From the NCBI GenBank assembly GCA_905372865.1, contig CAJPQT010000005.1, positions 1 through 64,000 on the forward strand: 64,000 bases of DNA. The letters are read 5' to 3'. Source of the DNA: an uncultured Centipeda sp. (lineage in GTDB: Bacteria > Bacillota > Negativicutes > Selenomonadales > Selenomonadaceae). The position numbers were made by a program, and so were the translations under genes. The notes below the pieces were generated by a model. The model was given only the letters and a program-made list of their open reading frames with translations, had not been told where the DNA came from and did not search any database. Of the stretch, positions 27,044 through 36,888 are shown in pieces. Numbering within the stretch: the stretch's first letter is position 1; each line of letters opens with the position of its first letter.

Positions 27044-27445
27044 TTATGCACGCTTCCCCTCTGCCTTTGACATAAATTTATCCACAGCAACGGCAAAGCG
27101 GGTGTGCGTGCCCGCACCGATCTCCTCACGCTCGTCGTACGCCGTGACCTTGAGCGTGATCGCGCGTCCGTCCACTGCTGTCACTTCGGCGACGGCGCGT
27201 ACCGTCAGCCCCGTCGGCGTGGCCGCACGATGAGTGATGTTCAGTGACGTGCCGACCGTCGTCCACCCCTCGGGGCACTCTCCCTGGCACAGTTCTGCCG
27301 CCGCACGCTCCATCAGTGCTGCCATCGCGGGGGTCGCATACACCGCGAGCGAGCCGCTGCCGACCGTCACCGCCGTATTCACATCCGTTACCGTGTCAAT
27401 CGCCTCGTGCTTCATGCCGACGGCAATCTTGCTTGTGTAGTCCAT
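27044..27445 (-). CDS. Hot-dog thioesterase, FlK-like
   Basis: The 133-residue single-domain protein resembles fluoroacetyl-CoA thioesterase-like hot-dog proteins, with TPAMAALMERAAAELC and the segment TVGTSLNITHRAATPTG carrying the family His. It would hydrolyse a small acyl-CoA. Fluoroacetate itself is unlikely as the natural substrate here. It is the first gene of a minus-strand group with the HigBA-like pair, between the two adhesins. Family assignment is good; substrate is unknown. Confidence 0.75.
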   Translation of the reverse strand: MDYTSKIAVGMKHEAIDTVTDVNTAVTVGSGSLAVYATPAMAALMERAAAELCQGECPEGWTTVGTSLNITHRAATPTGLTVRAVAEVTAVDGRAITLKVTAYDEREEIGAGTHTRFAVAVDKFMSKAEGKRA

Positions 27446-27483
27446 GAAATTACTCCTTTGACTATATGATTCTGGCTACGTAT

Positions 27484-27512
27484 ATTATAAGCGCAATGCG
27501 TATGACTGTCCA
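27484..27512 (-). promoter_or_regulatory. Promoter of the thioesterase-HigBA group
   Basis: On the minus strand TGGACA (27512-27507), a 17-base spacer and TATAAT (27489-27484), about 40 bases before the thioesterase start. Confidence 0.8.
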
Positions 27513-27662
27513 GAAGAATACGAATCATAGTACTTTTGTTGTGGAACTGTTGCAGTGCACACAAATACATCATAAATTTTATCCAAAGAAAGAATCGGTA
27601 TTTCTCTTATTCGTCTTTTTTAAAAATCTTCACAAAAACAAGCGAAAAAATTAGAAATATCG

Positions 27663-27692
27663 TTGACAACGACAATAACTCTCATGTATCAT
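27663..27692 (+). promoter_or_regulatory. Promoter of adhesin 2, possibly iron-controlled
   Basis: TTGACA at 27663-27668 and TATCAT at 27687-27692, 18 bases apart, about 100 bases before the start codon. A second TATAAT lies at 27703. Bases 27664-27682 match 13 of 19 positions of the Fur box consensus, so Fur could cover the promoter. This is suggestive only. Confidence 0.6.
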
Positions 27693-27789
27693 GAATGAAC
27701 ATATAATGAATCTCAATCTATCATGAGATATGCAAGAGTATTCCTGTGATGGAATCAGAATTCCTTGTATAGGATTAGAGGAGGAGCAC

Positions 27790-30700
27790 ATGTTCAATGG
27801 ATTGAAGGCACGGCGGCGGTTGGCCGTCTATGTTGCATTGGGACTGTCTGCGGGCAGCTGCACTTTTTTGGATGCGTCATCGGCGTATGCGGCGGATGTC
27901 GTCGTCGGTGTGGGCGAGGATCAGAGCGGCGACGTGGTCGGCAGTGATGCGAGCAACAATACGGTCACGATCGGCGCGGAGGGCGGCGGCGATCATCCTG
28001 TCATCGGTGGCAATGTTGCCGGTGCCAATTCCACAACAGATACGTCGGGCAATGTTGTGACGATTCACAGCATCAAGGCGACCGCATCGGGACATGGCAC
28101 GATTTACGGCGGCATTGCTGTGGGAACGGCATCGGGGAATAAGGTCACGTTCAACGGCGGCACGGCGACCTCGCTGGTCGGTGGAACGACCTCGGGGGCA
28201 TCGGGCAGTGCACAGGGGAATACGGTCACTGTCTCCGAGGGAAATCTGCGCTATGTATGGGGCGGACTTGCCGCTGCGGGGAGCGGCAGTGCCACAGGGA
28301 ATATTGTCAATATCAACGGCGGCACATTTTCCTCGGGCGGTGTTGTTGTCGGCGGTGGTGGCGCGAACAATAGCGTGACGGGTAATATGTCGAACAACAC
28401 CGTCACCATCACGGGCGGCGCACTGAACAACAACAATAAGATCTATGCGGGTGATTCGCGCAATCTTTCGAGTACGTCGAATGGCAATATTGTCAATCTC
28501 GGCGATGAAAATGGCAATTTCAGTGCCAATCTCAATCGTGCGGAAATCTGGGGAACAAGCTATGGCGGGCAAGTGCAGGATAATAACAGTAATCTTATCA
28601 AGGGCAATACGCTGAATGTCAATGCCTCGGGCATTCGTCTGGAAAAAGTGCGGAACTTTGAGAAGATCAACTTCAACCTGACCCCGACGGTCACAGCGGG
28701 TTCTACCATGCTGACGATGGATACGGGCAACTTCGGGTTGGGCTACGGCAAGGCATTTGACTGGAAGAACTTCTCCCTGACGGGCAAGGAAAACGATACG
28801 GACAAGACCAAATACGGGCGTATTGGGAATATCAATCTGCTCTTCGCATATTCCGGCTCGGATATGAAGATCGGCAATTATACGACCGGCGGCAAAAAGG
28901 GTACGACGGGCGACTATGAATACCATATGGAGGCAGATGGCGGTAACTTTATGGGGAGCCGATCCTCGCAGCTCATCAAGGCGAATGTCGACCGTTTTAA
29001 GAATGCCGACGCAACGGCAGATAACGTCACAGGCACAGCTCTCTACGGCGGCTATTCGAGTCTCGGCAATACGACGACGAACAACAAAATCAAGATCACG
29101 AATACGAACAACACGAATCTGAGTGTCTACGGCGGCTACACGGCGGGAGACGGCAATGCGACGAACAACCATGTCACGATCACAGGCACGGGTAAGGTCG
29201 GAGGTGTCTATGCAGGACGTGCGCAGTCAGCGGCGGGCAAGGCGGAGCGAAATACTATCACCATCGAGCCGGGCGGCTGGGCAGAGAATCCTATCTTTGG
29301 TGGCTACGCAAAGGGCGGTGTAAAAGGTAACATCGTCAATATCAAGGGGAAGGTCAATGCGACCGCCTACGGCGGACGTCTTATGGGTAGCGGTACGGCA
29401 GAAGCGAATGAGGTTCATCTCGAGGATGCTACGGTGAAGAATCAAGTCATCGGTGCTGAGGGAGATGATGGGGCGCTGGTCAAGGAGAACCGTATCTCTG
29501 TTGCCAAAAGCCTCGTCAAAGAAGACGTTATCGGAGGCTTCTCCCGAGGGACGACCGGCAAGGCAGAGGGAAATACCGTTTCGGTCACGGGAGATAGTGC
29601 AAGGGTCAAGGGGAACGTTACGGGCGGCCATGCGGCAGGGGACTCGGCAGCCGTTAGGAATACGATTAGCCTCACGGGAGGGACATTTGAAAGAAACGTC
29701 TATGGAGGCCACGGCCTGCAAAACGGTGCGGTTACGGGTAATACAGCAAGTGTTTCGGGCGGTGTATTAGAGGGGCATATATTTGGCGGATACTCTGAGC
29801 AAAACGGTACAGTATCTGGTAATCAGGTTGTTATCTCGGAGGGAACAATCAACCAGTTTGTTTTTGGTGGGGGAACTCGGGGCACTAATACAGTTGAGTA
29901 CAATGTAGTTACCATTGCAGGTGGGACATTCGCAAAGGATATTTACGGCGCATATTCGTGGCATGCGAACGGCAAGACGGAGAACAACACCGTCAACCTC
30001 GGTGACGACACGCATCATGACCTCTCAGGTGCAACGCTCTCGGCGAGTGATATTTACGGCGGCAACAAGGCGGCGACGGGCAATACACTCAATGTAAACG
30101 CGAAGAACATCACGGCGAAGTCCGTCGGCAACTTTGAAAACTACAAGTTCAAACTGAACAGCGCGACCACATTTGGCGATACGATGCTGACCGTCGCCAA
30201 TGCGGGTGACTTCGCAGGAACGGGCGTTGACCTGAACAAGATCACCGTCGACCGCACGGGGCTGACGACGGACTACCTTGCAACGCAGCACGGCATCAAG
30301 CGCATGACACTCATGAAACGCAGCAACACGGCTGATACGCTGAAGTTTCGGAACTATGCGGCGAAGAAGGCTGCGGATGCGACCGAGACACATGAGTTCA
30401 GATTTGTTACCAATAGTGGTACAGGTACGGCGAACGCCCTCATGCTGGAGGCGAGTCGATTCAAGGGCAGCCGCGTCACCTATGACGGCTCGACAGCATC
30501 ATATAATGGTGAGATCTACGGCGGTATTTCCCGCGAGGGACACACGACAACGGACAATCAGCTGACGGTCACGGCTATCCATGGAACGGATGATCCGAAG
30601 TACGCATTTGGCGGTCTCAACGAAGGAACGACGGGCGATGTTACGAACAGCCACGCGACCATCAATCTGCAAAATGCAGCGGATGAGATTGCTGAAGTCT

Positions 30701-33700
30701 ACGGCGGTATGGTCTCGAATGAGGATAACGCAGGTGAGGTCTCGGGCAACAGCGTTACGATGCAGAAGGGGAGTGTGCAGAAAGTTTTCGGCGGATATAC
30801 TGCCGGAACGGGCACGGTCAAGAATAATACCGTCAATTTCAGCGGCAGCGAATCGGCGGATCACATCGCGGGTGCTTATGTTGAAAATGTTGCGAACGCC
30901 AGCGAAGTTACAGGAAACAAGGTTGTCTTTACGGGCGGTACAGCGGATAATATCAACGGCGCGGTGAGTGAGGGCACGGGTGCGCTGAAGACCAATACGA
31001 TTGCGTTCAGCGGCACGGGCAGCATGGCGAATGCGCTGCGCGGCGCGTTCTCCAAGACGCAGGGGCTCGTTGAGGCGAATGGTGTCACCATTTCGGGCGG
31101 CACGGTCGATAGTGCTTTCGGTGCGGTCACGGCCGGTACAGGCATCGCGACGAAGAACTATGTCACGGTTTCGGGCGGCACGGTGAACACCGAGGTTGCG
31201 GGCGGTGTCGGCTACAATGTGACAGCGAATACCGTCACGATCTCGGGCGGTACGGTCAGCGGCGACGTCTACGGCGGCAAGTCTTCAGGTCCGGGCAGCA
31301 GTACGTCGGGGAACGTCGTCAACCTCGGCGCAGCGGACGGCACCTACACGGCGGACCTCACGAATGCGGCGCTCCACGGCGACAACAATTCGGGCACGGG
31401 CGCGACGCTCAATGTCCGTGCGAAGAACATCACGGCAAAGTCCGCCGACAAATTCGCGAACTACACGTTCCACCTCAATGACGATATTGCGCAGAACGGT
31501 GGATCGATGCTGACGCTGACCGAGAACAACGGCTTCAACGGCGGCAATCTGTTCGACTGGACGAAGCTCGATGTCGATACGTCGAGGCTCTCGGGCAACA
31601 CGGTTATCGGTAACGCAACCCTCCTTACGGGTACGACAAACGGGCTGAAGTTCTCCAATTATGCGGGACGCAATAGGACAACCGCCGCAACGAACGGCGA
31701 CTACGAGACGGCTCTGCGCACGGACACGAATACGGGAACGGCGTCGAAGGTCATCCTCGACTACAACCGCTTCCAAAACAATACCAATGCGACGTATGAC
31801 GGATCGACCCCGGCGACAACGCTGCCGGATGGTACGACCGAGGTCTACGGCGGTATTTCCTATGCGGGCAATACCACCACGAACAACCATCTGACCATCA
31901 CGAACCTGCAGGCTGATTTGACTTTCGCCTACGGCGGAAAGACGGCAGCTCTGGCGGGCAACACCGTAAACAACAGTGTGACGGTTACGGGAACGGGCAG
32001 CAAGAAGATTGACAACATCAACGGCGGCTATACCGGAAAGGCGGATGGCGTTGCAGAGAAGAACCGCGTCATCATCAAGGGCGGCACGGTGACAAATGCC
32101 ATGGGCGGTGCTGTCTCGGGTGCGAACGGCTCGGCGACGGGAAATGAAGTCACGGTCGAGGACGGTACGGTTGCGAACGTGATCGGCGGCGGTGGAACGA
32201 GCACTGCGGCGGGCAGTATGTCCGAGAATAAAGTCACCATCACGGGCGGCACGGTTACGGGTTATGTGGTCGGCGGTGATTCGCGTGTACTGGCGAGCAC
32301 GTCGAACAAGAATGTCATCAATCTTGGCGACGATACGGGCACGTATGCGGCGAACCTTTCGAGTGCACAGCTCTGGGGCACGAGCTATGCGGGCAACGTC
32401 CTTGCAAATGATGACGCAAAGCTCGCGGACAATACGCTGAACGTCAAGGCGAAGAACAGCGCAGAGGTCGCAAAGGTGCGCAATGTGCAGAAGTTCAATT
32501 TCCTGCTGCACGACGATACGACAAAGACCGCACCGCTGCTGAATATGACGGATGCGGACGGATTCGGCAAGGTTTCCGCCGATAACTCCGATGTCAAGGT
32601 GGCGTGGGCAAATGTCACAGCTGATCCGTCGGGGATTACAACGGCGACGGATACGGCGACGGTGCAGGGGAAGAATACCTATACCCTGATGCGCGGCGCG
32701 AACAATGCGCTGAAGTTCAGCGACTATGTCGCGCGCTATGATACGCACGGCGGTGTCTATGAGACGGGGCTGCGTACGGACACAGGAACGAATACGGCGA
32801 CCGAGGTGCTCTACGATGTCAACCGCTTCAAGGATGGCCGTGTCACCTACACGGCGGCATCGACGGGCGACGCGCTCGGCGGCTACTCTGCCTTTGGCAA
32901 CACGACTGAGGGCAACAAGCTGACGGTCGAGGGCGTGACAGGGTCGCTTGCCGCAGTATACGGCGCGCAGACCGTAGGAACGGCGGGCGGCTCCGTGAAC
33001 AACACGGTGACGCTCGCGGGGACGGGTACCGGCTCTATTGCAAATGTCTACGGCGGCGCGGTGACGAACGCGGCAAACGCTGCTGATGTCACGGGCAACA
33101 CGGTGACGATCACGGGCGGCACGGTAACGGGTGCAGTCTACGGCGGTCATACGGTCGGTATGGGCAAGACGACGGGCAACGCCGTGAACATCGGTGACGG
33201 CTCTGCGGCGACGCTTGCGGCGGGGACGAACCTCGACAACGCAGCGCTCTACGGCGGCAACAAGGCCGATGATGTCACGGGCAATACGCTGAACGTCATG
33301 GTGAAGGATGCAAAGGCGCAGAAGGCGCAGAACTTCGAGAACTACACGTTCCATCTGACGGATCACATTGCGGTGGACAAGCCGTCGAGCGGCACGATTG
33401 ACGATACCTTTACGCAGAACACGGGCACGATGTTGACGCTCGCGAACGGATTCGACGGGCAGGAAGCCGACTGGTCGAAGGTCACGATCGACACGTCGCG
33501 CCTCTCCGCCGATAAGACGCTCGGTGCGATTACCCTCATGAAGAGCGATACGGCGAACGGGCTGACGTTCCGAAACTACGCCGCGATTACGCGTGATGCG
33601 GGTGTGACGAGCGGCGACTACGAAGTCGTTCAGCGCACGGATACGACCGATACAGGTACAACGGTGCGTGCGACGACGGTACTCATCGACGTGAACCGCT

Positions 33701-36324
33701 ACAAGAACGGCGATGTCACGTATGATGGCGTTAATCCGAATGCCAAGACCTACGCCGGTGTCTCCTATGGCGGCAATACGGCGAAGGACAACACGATAAC
33801 GCTCACGGGCATCGCCTCGGGCAATACGGTCCGATATCTCTCGGGCGGACGCTCGGAGGGGACTGCGGGCGGCGCGGTGAACAACACCGTAAACCTCGTC
33901 AATACGGGCGCGGGAACGCTCGAGGAGGTGTACGGCGGCTACATCGGCAATGCGGCAAATGCGGCAGATGCGACGGGCAACACGGTCAACATCGCGGGCG
34001 GTACGGCGCAGAATGTATACGGAAGCTACACGAACGGCACGGGCAAGACCACGGGCAACATCGTGAATGTCGGCAGCTATACGGATCGGCGTGGCAACCT
34101 CCATGCGTATACCGCAGGCGCAGCGGTCACGGGCACAATCTACGGCGGCAACAAGGCCGATGATGTGACGGGCAATACGCTGAACGTACGTGACGTGATC
34201 ACGGCGGGGCAGATTGCAAACTTTGAGAAGCTGAACTTTGCTGTGAACAGGGATACGGCAGGCAAGACGCTCCTCACCGTCAACGGCGGTGCGGCGACCA
34301 CAGGGCTTGACTGGGCGAAGCTCACGACGGAAATCACGACGGCAGACCTGCCGACGAAGAGCTACGGTGCGACGCGTGTCACGCTGATGGATAATGCGAA
34401 CGGCATTGACTTTGGCACGACCTATGACAGGGCAAAGGAAGTTGTTGCCGATGACGTCTACGAGTTCAGCGTGGATAAGAACAACACGTCCGTCTATGCG
34501 GACGGCTATCGGTTCAAGGACAACACAGCGGCGACCTACGCGGATTCGGACAACGCGCATGAATCTGCATGGGGCGGACGTTCGGAGCTTGGCAAGACGG
34601 CGGAGGGCAACGTCCTCACCGTCACGGGCGGCACGATCACGGATACGGCGTACGGCGGCACGTCGCGCAGGGGCAAGGCGCAGAATAACAGGCTCGTTAT
34701 GCGCGGCGGCGACATGCAGACGCTCAAGGGCGGCTTTGGCGAGTCGGCATCGGGCAATACGGTCGATGTCTTCGGCGGAACGGTGCGCGGTGATGTCTAC
34801 GGCGGGCACGCGACGGCGGGCGATGCGGCAAGCAATACGGTGAACCTCCTCGCGCCCGTCACGGTTGGCGGCACGATCCACGGCGGCAAGGCGAGCGCGG
34901 CAAGCACGAACAACACGATTGCAGTGCACGCCTTCGGCACGACGGCGAAGGATATTGACAACGTGCAGAATCTGCATTTCTATCTGCCGGCGGGTACAAC
35001 GTCTGCAGAGACGCGGACGATGCTGACGCTCACGAATGCGCCTGCGGTCAAGGATATCAGTACGCTGAACCTCGGTGTGGCTGCGGTCGCGGCGGATGCG
35101 CGTGCGCTCCGTCCCGGCGATGCGGTGAGCCTGCTCAAGACGAACGGCACGCTGACGACGGCGGCACAGCTGCGGAATACGGGCAATGCACGGACGATGA
35201 CAGCATCGCACGGCGGGATCCTTGACTATACGCTCGGCCTTGCAAAACGCGGAGAGAACGAACTCGTCGCGACGGTCGAGAGGGTCGATGTGAACAGCCG
35301 CAGCAAGTCGCCGGTCGAGACACGCGCGGCAGCGACGGCGATGATCAATATGGGGGCAGATTTCCTCACCAATGCGGGTATGGCAGCTGCGGCGGATGCT
35401 GCATCGCATGTGATCTCATCTGCAGCCGTTCCTGCCGCCTCCTCGGGCGAGGGGACGAAGAACACGGAGGATGGATTCTCGGCTGTGGATGCCTCGGCGG
35501 CTGCCGGTGCAAATGCTGCGGCAGATGTGAGCGGTGCATTCCAGCCGTGGGCGGCACAGGGCGGTTCGGCCATGCGCATTCACTCCGGCTCCTACGTGGA
35601 TGCGAAGGGCTGGAACCTCAACGTCGGCTTTGCCCGTACGAATGAGGCGAAGGGCGCAAAGCTGACCTATGGCCCCTTTGTCGAATACGGGCGCGGCACG
35701 TACGATTCCTATCTGGACGACGGCACGCACGGCGATGGCTCGATGCACTACATCGGTGCCGGTGTGATGGCAAAGCTGACACAGGAAAGCGGCACGTATG
35801 TCGAGGGCAGTCTGCGTGCAGGGCGCATCTCGCGCGACTACGCGGGCAGCGGCGATGCGGCGGAGCTGAGCTACGATGATGCAAGCACATACTTCGCGGG
35901 ACACATCGGTGTCGGCCAGGAGTGGCAGCTCACGGGCGGCGACAAGATTGAAGGCTATGCGAAGTACTTCTACTCGTACCAGGCAGGCAATACGACGAGA
36001 CTGCGCTCGGGTGCAGACCTCGAGTTCGGCGCTGTGGCCTCGCACCGCCTGCGTGTCGGCGCACGCTATACGCATGCAGCCGGCAGCGGCAGTGAGGTGT
36101 TCGCGGGGCTTGGCTACGAGTACGAGTTCGACGGTGATGCGACGGCGATGTATCAAGGATATGCAACTCCCAGCCCGTCGCTGCATGGCGGCACGGCTCT
36201 CCTCGAGCTCGGCTACCGCTTCGCGCCGAAGGACGGCCGCGTCAGCTACGGCGTGAACCTCATGGGCACGAAGGGCAAGCACGACGGCATTGCGGGCGGC
36301 GTTCAGGTCAACTGGGCGTTCTGA
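27790..36324 (+). CDS. Giant type V autotransporter adhesin 2 (2844 aa)
   Basis: ATG at 27790 follows GAGGAGGAG. The signal peptide (MFNGLKARRRLAVYVALG..., cleavage near AYA at residue 35) is closely related to that of adhesin 1. The passenger of about 2500 residues has the same two-part pattern, but with seven copies of the NTLNVxAKNIT/NFxNYxFxL module, beginning near 28600, 30078, 31400, 32430, 33280, 34170 and 34914, separated by Gly/Thr-rich beta-helix coils (NTVTITGGTVTGxVYGG). The C-terminal barrel starts near SYVDAKGWNLNVGFAR (residue 2600) and ends NWAF. It is predicted to be exported through the outer membrane and displayed as a long filament. Repeats may make it prone to length change. 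Confidence 0.85.
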   Translation: MFNGLKARRRLAVYVALGLSAGSCTFLDASSAYAADVVVGVGEDQSGDVVGSDASNNTVTIGAEGGGDHPVIGGNVAGANSTTDTSGNVVTIHSIKATASGHGTIYGGIAVGTASGNKVTFNGGTATSLVGGTTSGASGSAQGNTVTVSEGNLRYVWGGLAAAGSGSATGNIVNINGGTFSSGGVVVGGGGANNSVTGNMSNNTVTITGGALNNNNKIYAGDSRNLSSTSNGNIVNLGDENGNFSANLNRAEIWGTSYGGQVQDNNSNLIKGNTLNVNASGIRLEKVRNFEKINFNLTPTVTAGSTMLTMDTGNFGLGYGKAFDWKNFSLTGKENDTDKTKYGRIGNINLLFAYSGSDMKIGNYTTGGKKGTTGDYEYHMEADGGNFMGSRSSQLIKANVDRFKNADATADNVTGTALYGGYSSLGNTTTNNKIKITNTNNTNLSVYGGYTAGDGNATNNHVTITGTGKVGGVYAGRAQSAAGKAERNTITIEPGGWAENPIFGGYAKGGVKGNIVNIKGKVNATAYGGRLMGSGTAEANEVHLEDATVKNQVIGAEGDDGALVKENRISVAKSLVKEDVIGGFSRGTTGKAEGNTVSVTGDSARVKGNVTGGHAAGDSAAVRNTISLTGGTFERNVYGGHGLQNGAVTGNTASVSGGVLEGHIFGGYSEQNGTVSGNQVVISEGTINQFVFGGGTRGTNTVEYNVVTIAGGTFAKDIYGAYSWHANGKTENNTVNLGDDTHHDLSGATLSASDIYGGNKAATGNTLNVNAKNITAKSVGNFENYKFKLNSATTFGDTMLTVANAGDFAGTGVDLNKITVDRTGLTTDYLATQHGIKRMTLMKRSNTADTLKFRNYAAKKAADATETHEFRFVTNSGTGTANALMLEASRFKGSRVTYDGSTASYNGEIYGGISREGHTTTDNQLTVTAIHGTDDPKYAFGGLNEGTTGDVTNSHATINLQNAADEIAEVYGGMVSNEDNAGEVSGNSVTMQKGSVQKVFGGYTAGTGTVKNNTVNFSGSESADHIAGAYVENVANASEVTGNKVVFTGGTADNINGAVSEGTGALKTNTIAFSGTGSMANALRGAFSKTQGLVEANGVTISGGTVDSAFGAVTAGTGIATKNYVTVSGGTVNTEVAGGVGYNVTANTVTISGGTVSGDVYGGKSSGPGSSTSGNVVNLGAADGTYTADLTNAALHGDNNSGTGATLNVRAKNITAKSADKFANYTFHLNDDIAQNGGSMLTLTENNGFNGGNLFDWTKLDVDTSRLSGNTVIGNATLLTGTTNGLKFSNYAGRNRTTAATNGDYETALRTDTNTGTASKVILDYNRFQNNTNATYDGSTPATTLPDGTTEVYGGISYAGNTTTNNHLTITNLQADLTFAYGGKTAALAGNTVNNSVTVTGTGSKKIDNINGGYTGKADGVAEKNRVIIKGGTVTNAMGGAVSGANGSATGNEVTVEDGTVANVIGGGGTSTAAGSMSENKVTITGGTVTGYVVGGDSRVLASTSNKNVINLGDDTGTYAANLSSAQLWGTSYAGNVLANDDAKLADNTLNVKAKNSAEVAKVRNVQKFNFLLHDDTTKTAPLLNMTDADGFGKVSADNSDVKVAWANVTADPSGITTATDTATVQGKNTYTLMRGANNALKFSDYVARYDTHGGVYETGLRTDTGTNTATEVLYDVNRFKDGRVTYTAASTGDALGGYSAFGNTTEGNKLTVEGVTGSLAAVYGAQTVGTAGGSVNNTVTLAGTGTGSIANVYGGAVTNAANAADVTGNTVTITGGTVTGAVYGGHTVGMGKTTGNAVNIGDGSAATLAAGTNLDNAALYGGNKADDVTGNTLNVMVKDAKAQKAQNFENYTFHLTDHIAVDKPSSGTIDDTFTQNTGTMLTLANGFDGQEADWSKVTIDTSRLSADKTLGAITLMKSDTANGLTFRNYAAITRDAGVTSGDYEVVQRTDTTDTGTTVRATTVLIDVNRYKNGDVTYDGVNPNAKTYAGVSYGGNTAKDNTITLTGIASGNTVRYLSGGRSEGTAGGAVNNTVNLVNTGAGTLEEVYGGYIGNAANAADATGNTVNIAGGTAQNVYGSYTNGTGKTTGNIVNVGSYTDRRGNLHAYTAGAAVTGTIYGGNKADDVTGNTLNVRDVITAGQIANFEKLNFAVNRDTAGKTLLTVNGGAATTGLDWAKLTTEITTADLPTKSYGATRVTLMDNANGIDFGTTYDRAKEVVADDVYEFSVDKNNTSVYADGYRFKDNTAATYADSDNAHESAWGGRSELGKTAEGNVLTVTGGTITDTAYGGTSRRGKAQNNRLVMRGGDMQTLKGGFGESASGNTVDVFGGTVRGDVYGGHATAGDAASNTVNLLAPVTVGGTIHGGKASAASTNNTIAVHAFGTTAKDIDNVQNLHFYLPAGTTSAETRTMLTLTNAPAVKDISTLNLGVAAVAADARALRPGDAVSLLKTNGTLTTAAQLRNTGNARTMTASHGGILDYTLGLAKRGENELVATVERVDVNSRSKSPVETRAAATAMINMGADFLTNAGMAAAADAASHVISSAAVPAASSGEGTKNTEDGFSAVDASAAAGANAAADVSGAFQPWAAQGGSAMRIHSGSYVDAKGWNLNVGFARTNEAKGAKLTYGPFVEYGRGTYDSYLDDGTHGDGSMHYIGAGVMAKLTQESGTYVEGSLRAGRISRDYAGSGDAAELSYDDASTYFAGHIGVGQEWQLTGGDKIEGYAKYFYSYQAGNTTRLRSGADLEFGAVASHRLRVGARYTHAAGSGSEVFAGLGYEYEFDGDATAMYQGYATPSPSLHGGTALLELGYRFAPKDGRVSYGVNLMGTKGKHDGIAGGVQVNWAF

Positions 36325-36335
36325 GACGGATGGTT

Positions 36336-36366
36336 GAAAAGGGGCGACCTTAGGGTCGTCTCTTTC
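36336..36366 (+). terminator. Terminator after adhesin 2
   Basis: GGGGCGACC and GGGTCGTCTC form a stem around TTA, followed by TTTCT. Confidence 0.7.
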
Positions 36367-36394
36367 TGTATACAGAATTATTTTTGTTGGGCGG

Positions 36395-36423
36395 TTGCGT
36401 GTGTACGAGAATCGTTCTATAAT
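36395..36423 (+). promoter_or_regulatory. Promoter of the gene at 36507
   Basis: A weak -35 (TTGCGT, 36395-36400), a 17-base spacer and a perfect TATAAT (36418-36423). Confidence 0.65.
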
Positions 36424-36457
36424 AAAGAACGCCCAAAGGGGCAGGATTATCCAGAGG

Positions 36458-36485
36458 GCCGGCGATCAAAGAAACTGATCGCTGG
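36458..36485 (+). promoter_or_regulatory. Stable hairpin in the 5' leader
   Basis: GCCGGCGATCA (36458-36468) pairs with TGATCGCTGGC (36475-36485) around the loop AAGAAAC, 9 bases before the ribosome site of the next gene and about 35 bases after the expected transcription start. It is not followed by a T-run, so it is not an ordinary terminator. It may stabilise the mRNA or bind a regulator. Confidence 0.5.
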
Positions 36486-36506
36486 CGCATATAAGAGGTG
36501 ATACGA

Positions 36507-36821
36507 GTGAGTGATACGTACAGTGTCGCCATCAGCTATGGCGACGTACTTGGCTGGATTGATTACGATGCGGCATCCCGCACGGCGACGGTGAACCTTG
36601 CGGATGAAAAGGGGCGCACGGCGGTGGAGGAATTCCTCGCCGCAGATCATGAGGTCGAGGTGCCGCATGAGACGCTGATGGACTTCACGAAGGAGACCGT
36701 CACTCCGCTCGCGGACCGCGGGAGCTTTGAGCTGGCGCTCACGCGCCTGTGGAACGAGACGAGTGTCCAGGTGGACTGGTCACGTCCCGTTGACTATGTG
36801 AAGCTGCACCCGCACTACTGA
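36507..36821 (+). CDS. Small protein of unknown function
   Basis: The 104-residue protein is read from GTG at 36507 (MSDTYSVAISYGDVLGWIDYD) after AAGAGGTG; an in-frame GTG at 36498 is the alternative. It is acidic, soluble and without signal peptide, with alternating short strands in the N-terminal half and a helical C-terminal half. I do not recognise the family. A strong promoter and a hairpin leader suggest regulated expression. It lies 67 bases before ddh, possibly in the same transcript. Confidence 0.6.
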   Translation: MSDTYSVAISYGDVLGWIDYDAASRTATVNLADEKGRTAVEEFLAADHEVEVPHETLMDFTKETVTPLADRGSFELALTRLWNETSVQVDWSRPVDYVKLHPHY

Positions 36822-36888
36822 GGAACAGCGTACGCTGTTTCTCCAAAGGTTTTACGCCGTCCTTGGGGGGATGGCGGGAGGAGTTTTT

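Larger units (their letters stand above)
27446..27789. other. AT-rich divergent intergenic region upstream of adhesin 2
   Basis: No gene is seen. The region is much more AT-rich than its surroundings. It holds the thioesterase promoter (minus) and the adhesin 2 promoter (plus), with about 150 bases of A/T-rich DNA between them that could bind nucleoid proteins or curve. Confidence 0.5.

Noticed and set aside
31285..35409. A 1374-codon open frame on the minus strand within adhesin 2
   Set aside because: It is antisense to the repetitive passenger. The translation is Arg/Val/Ala-rich without domains and arises because the repeated codons lack reverse-strand stops. The same applies to the frames opposite adhesin 1 at 20921-23167 and 23228-25060.
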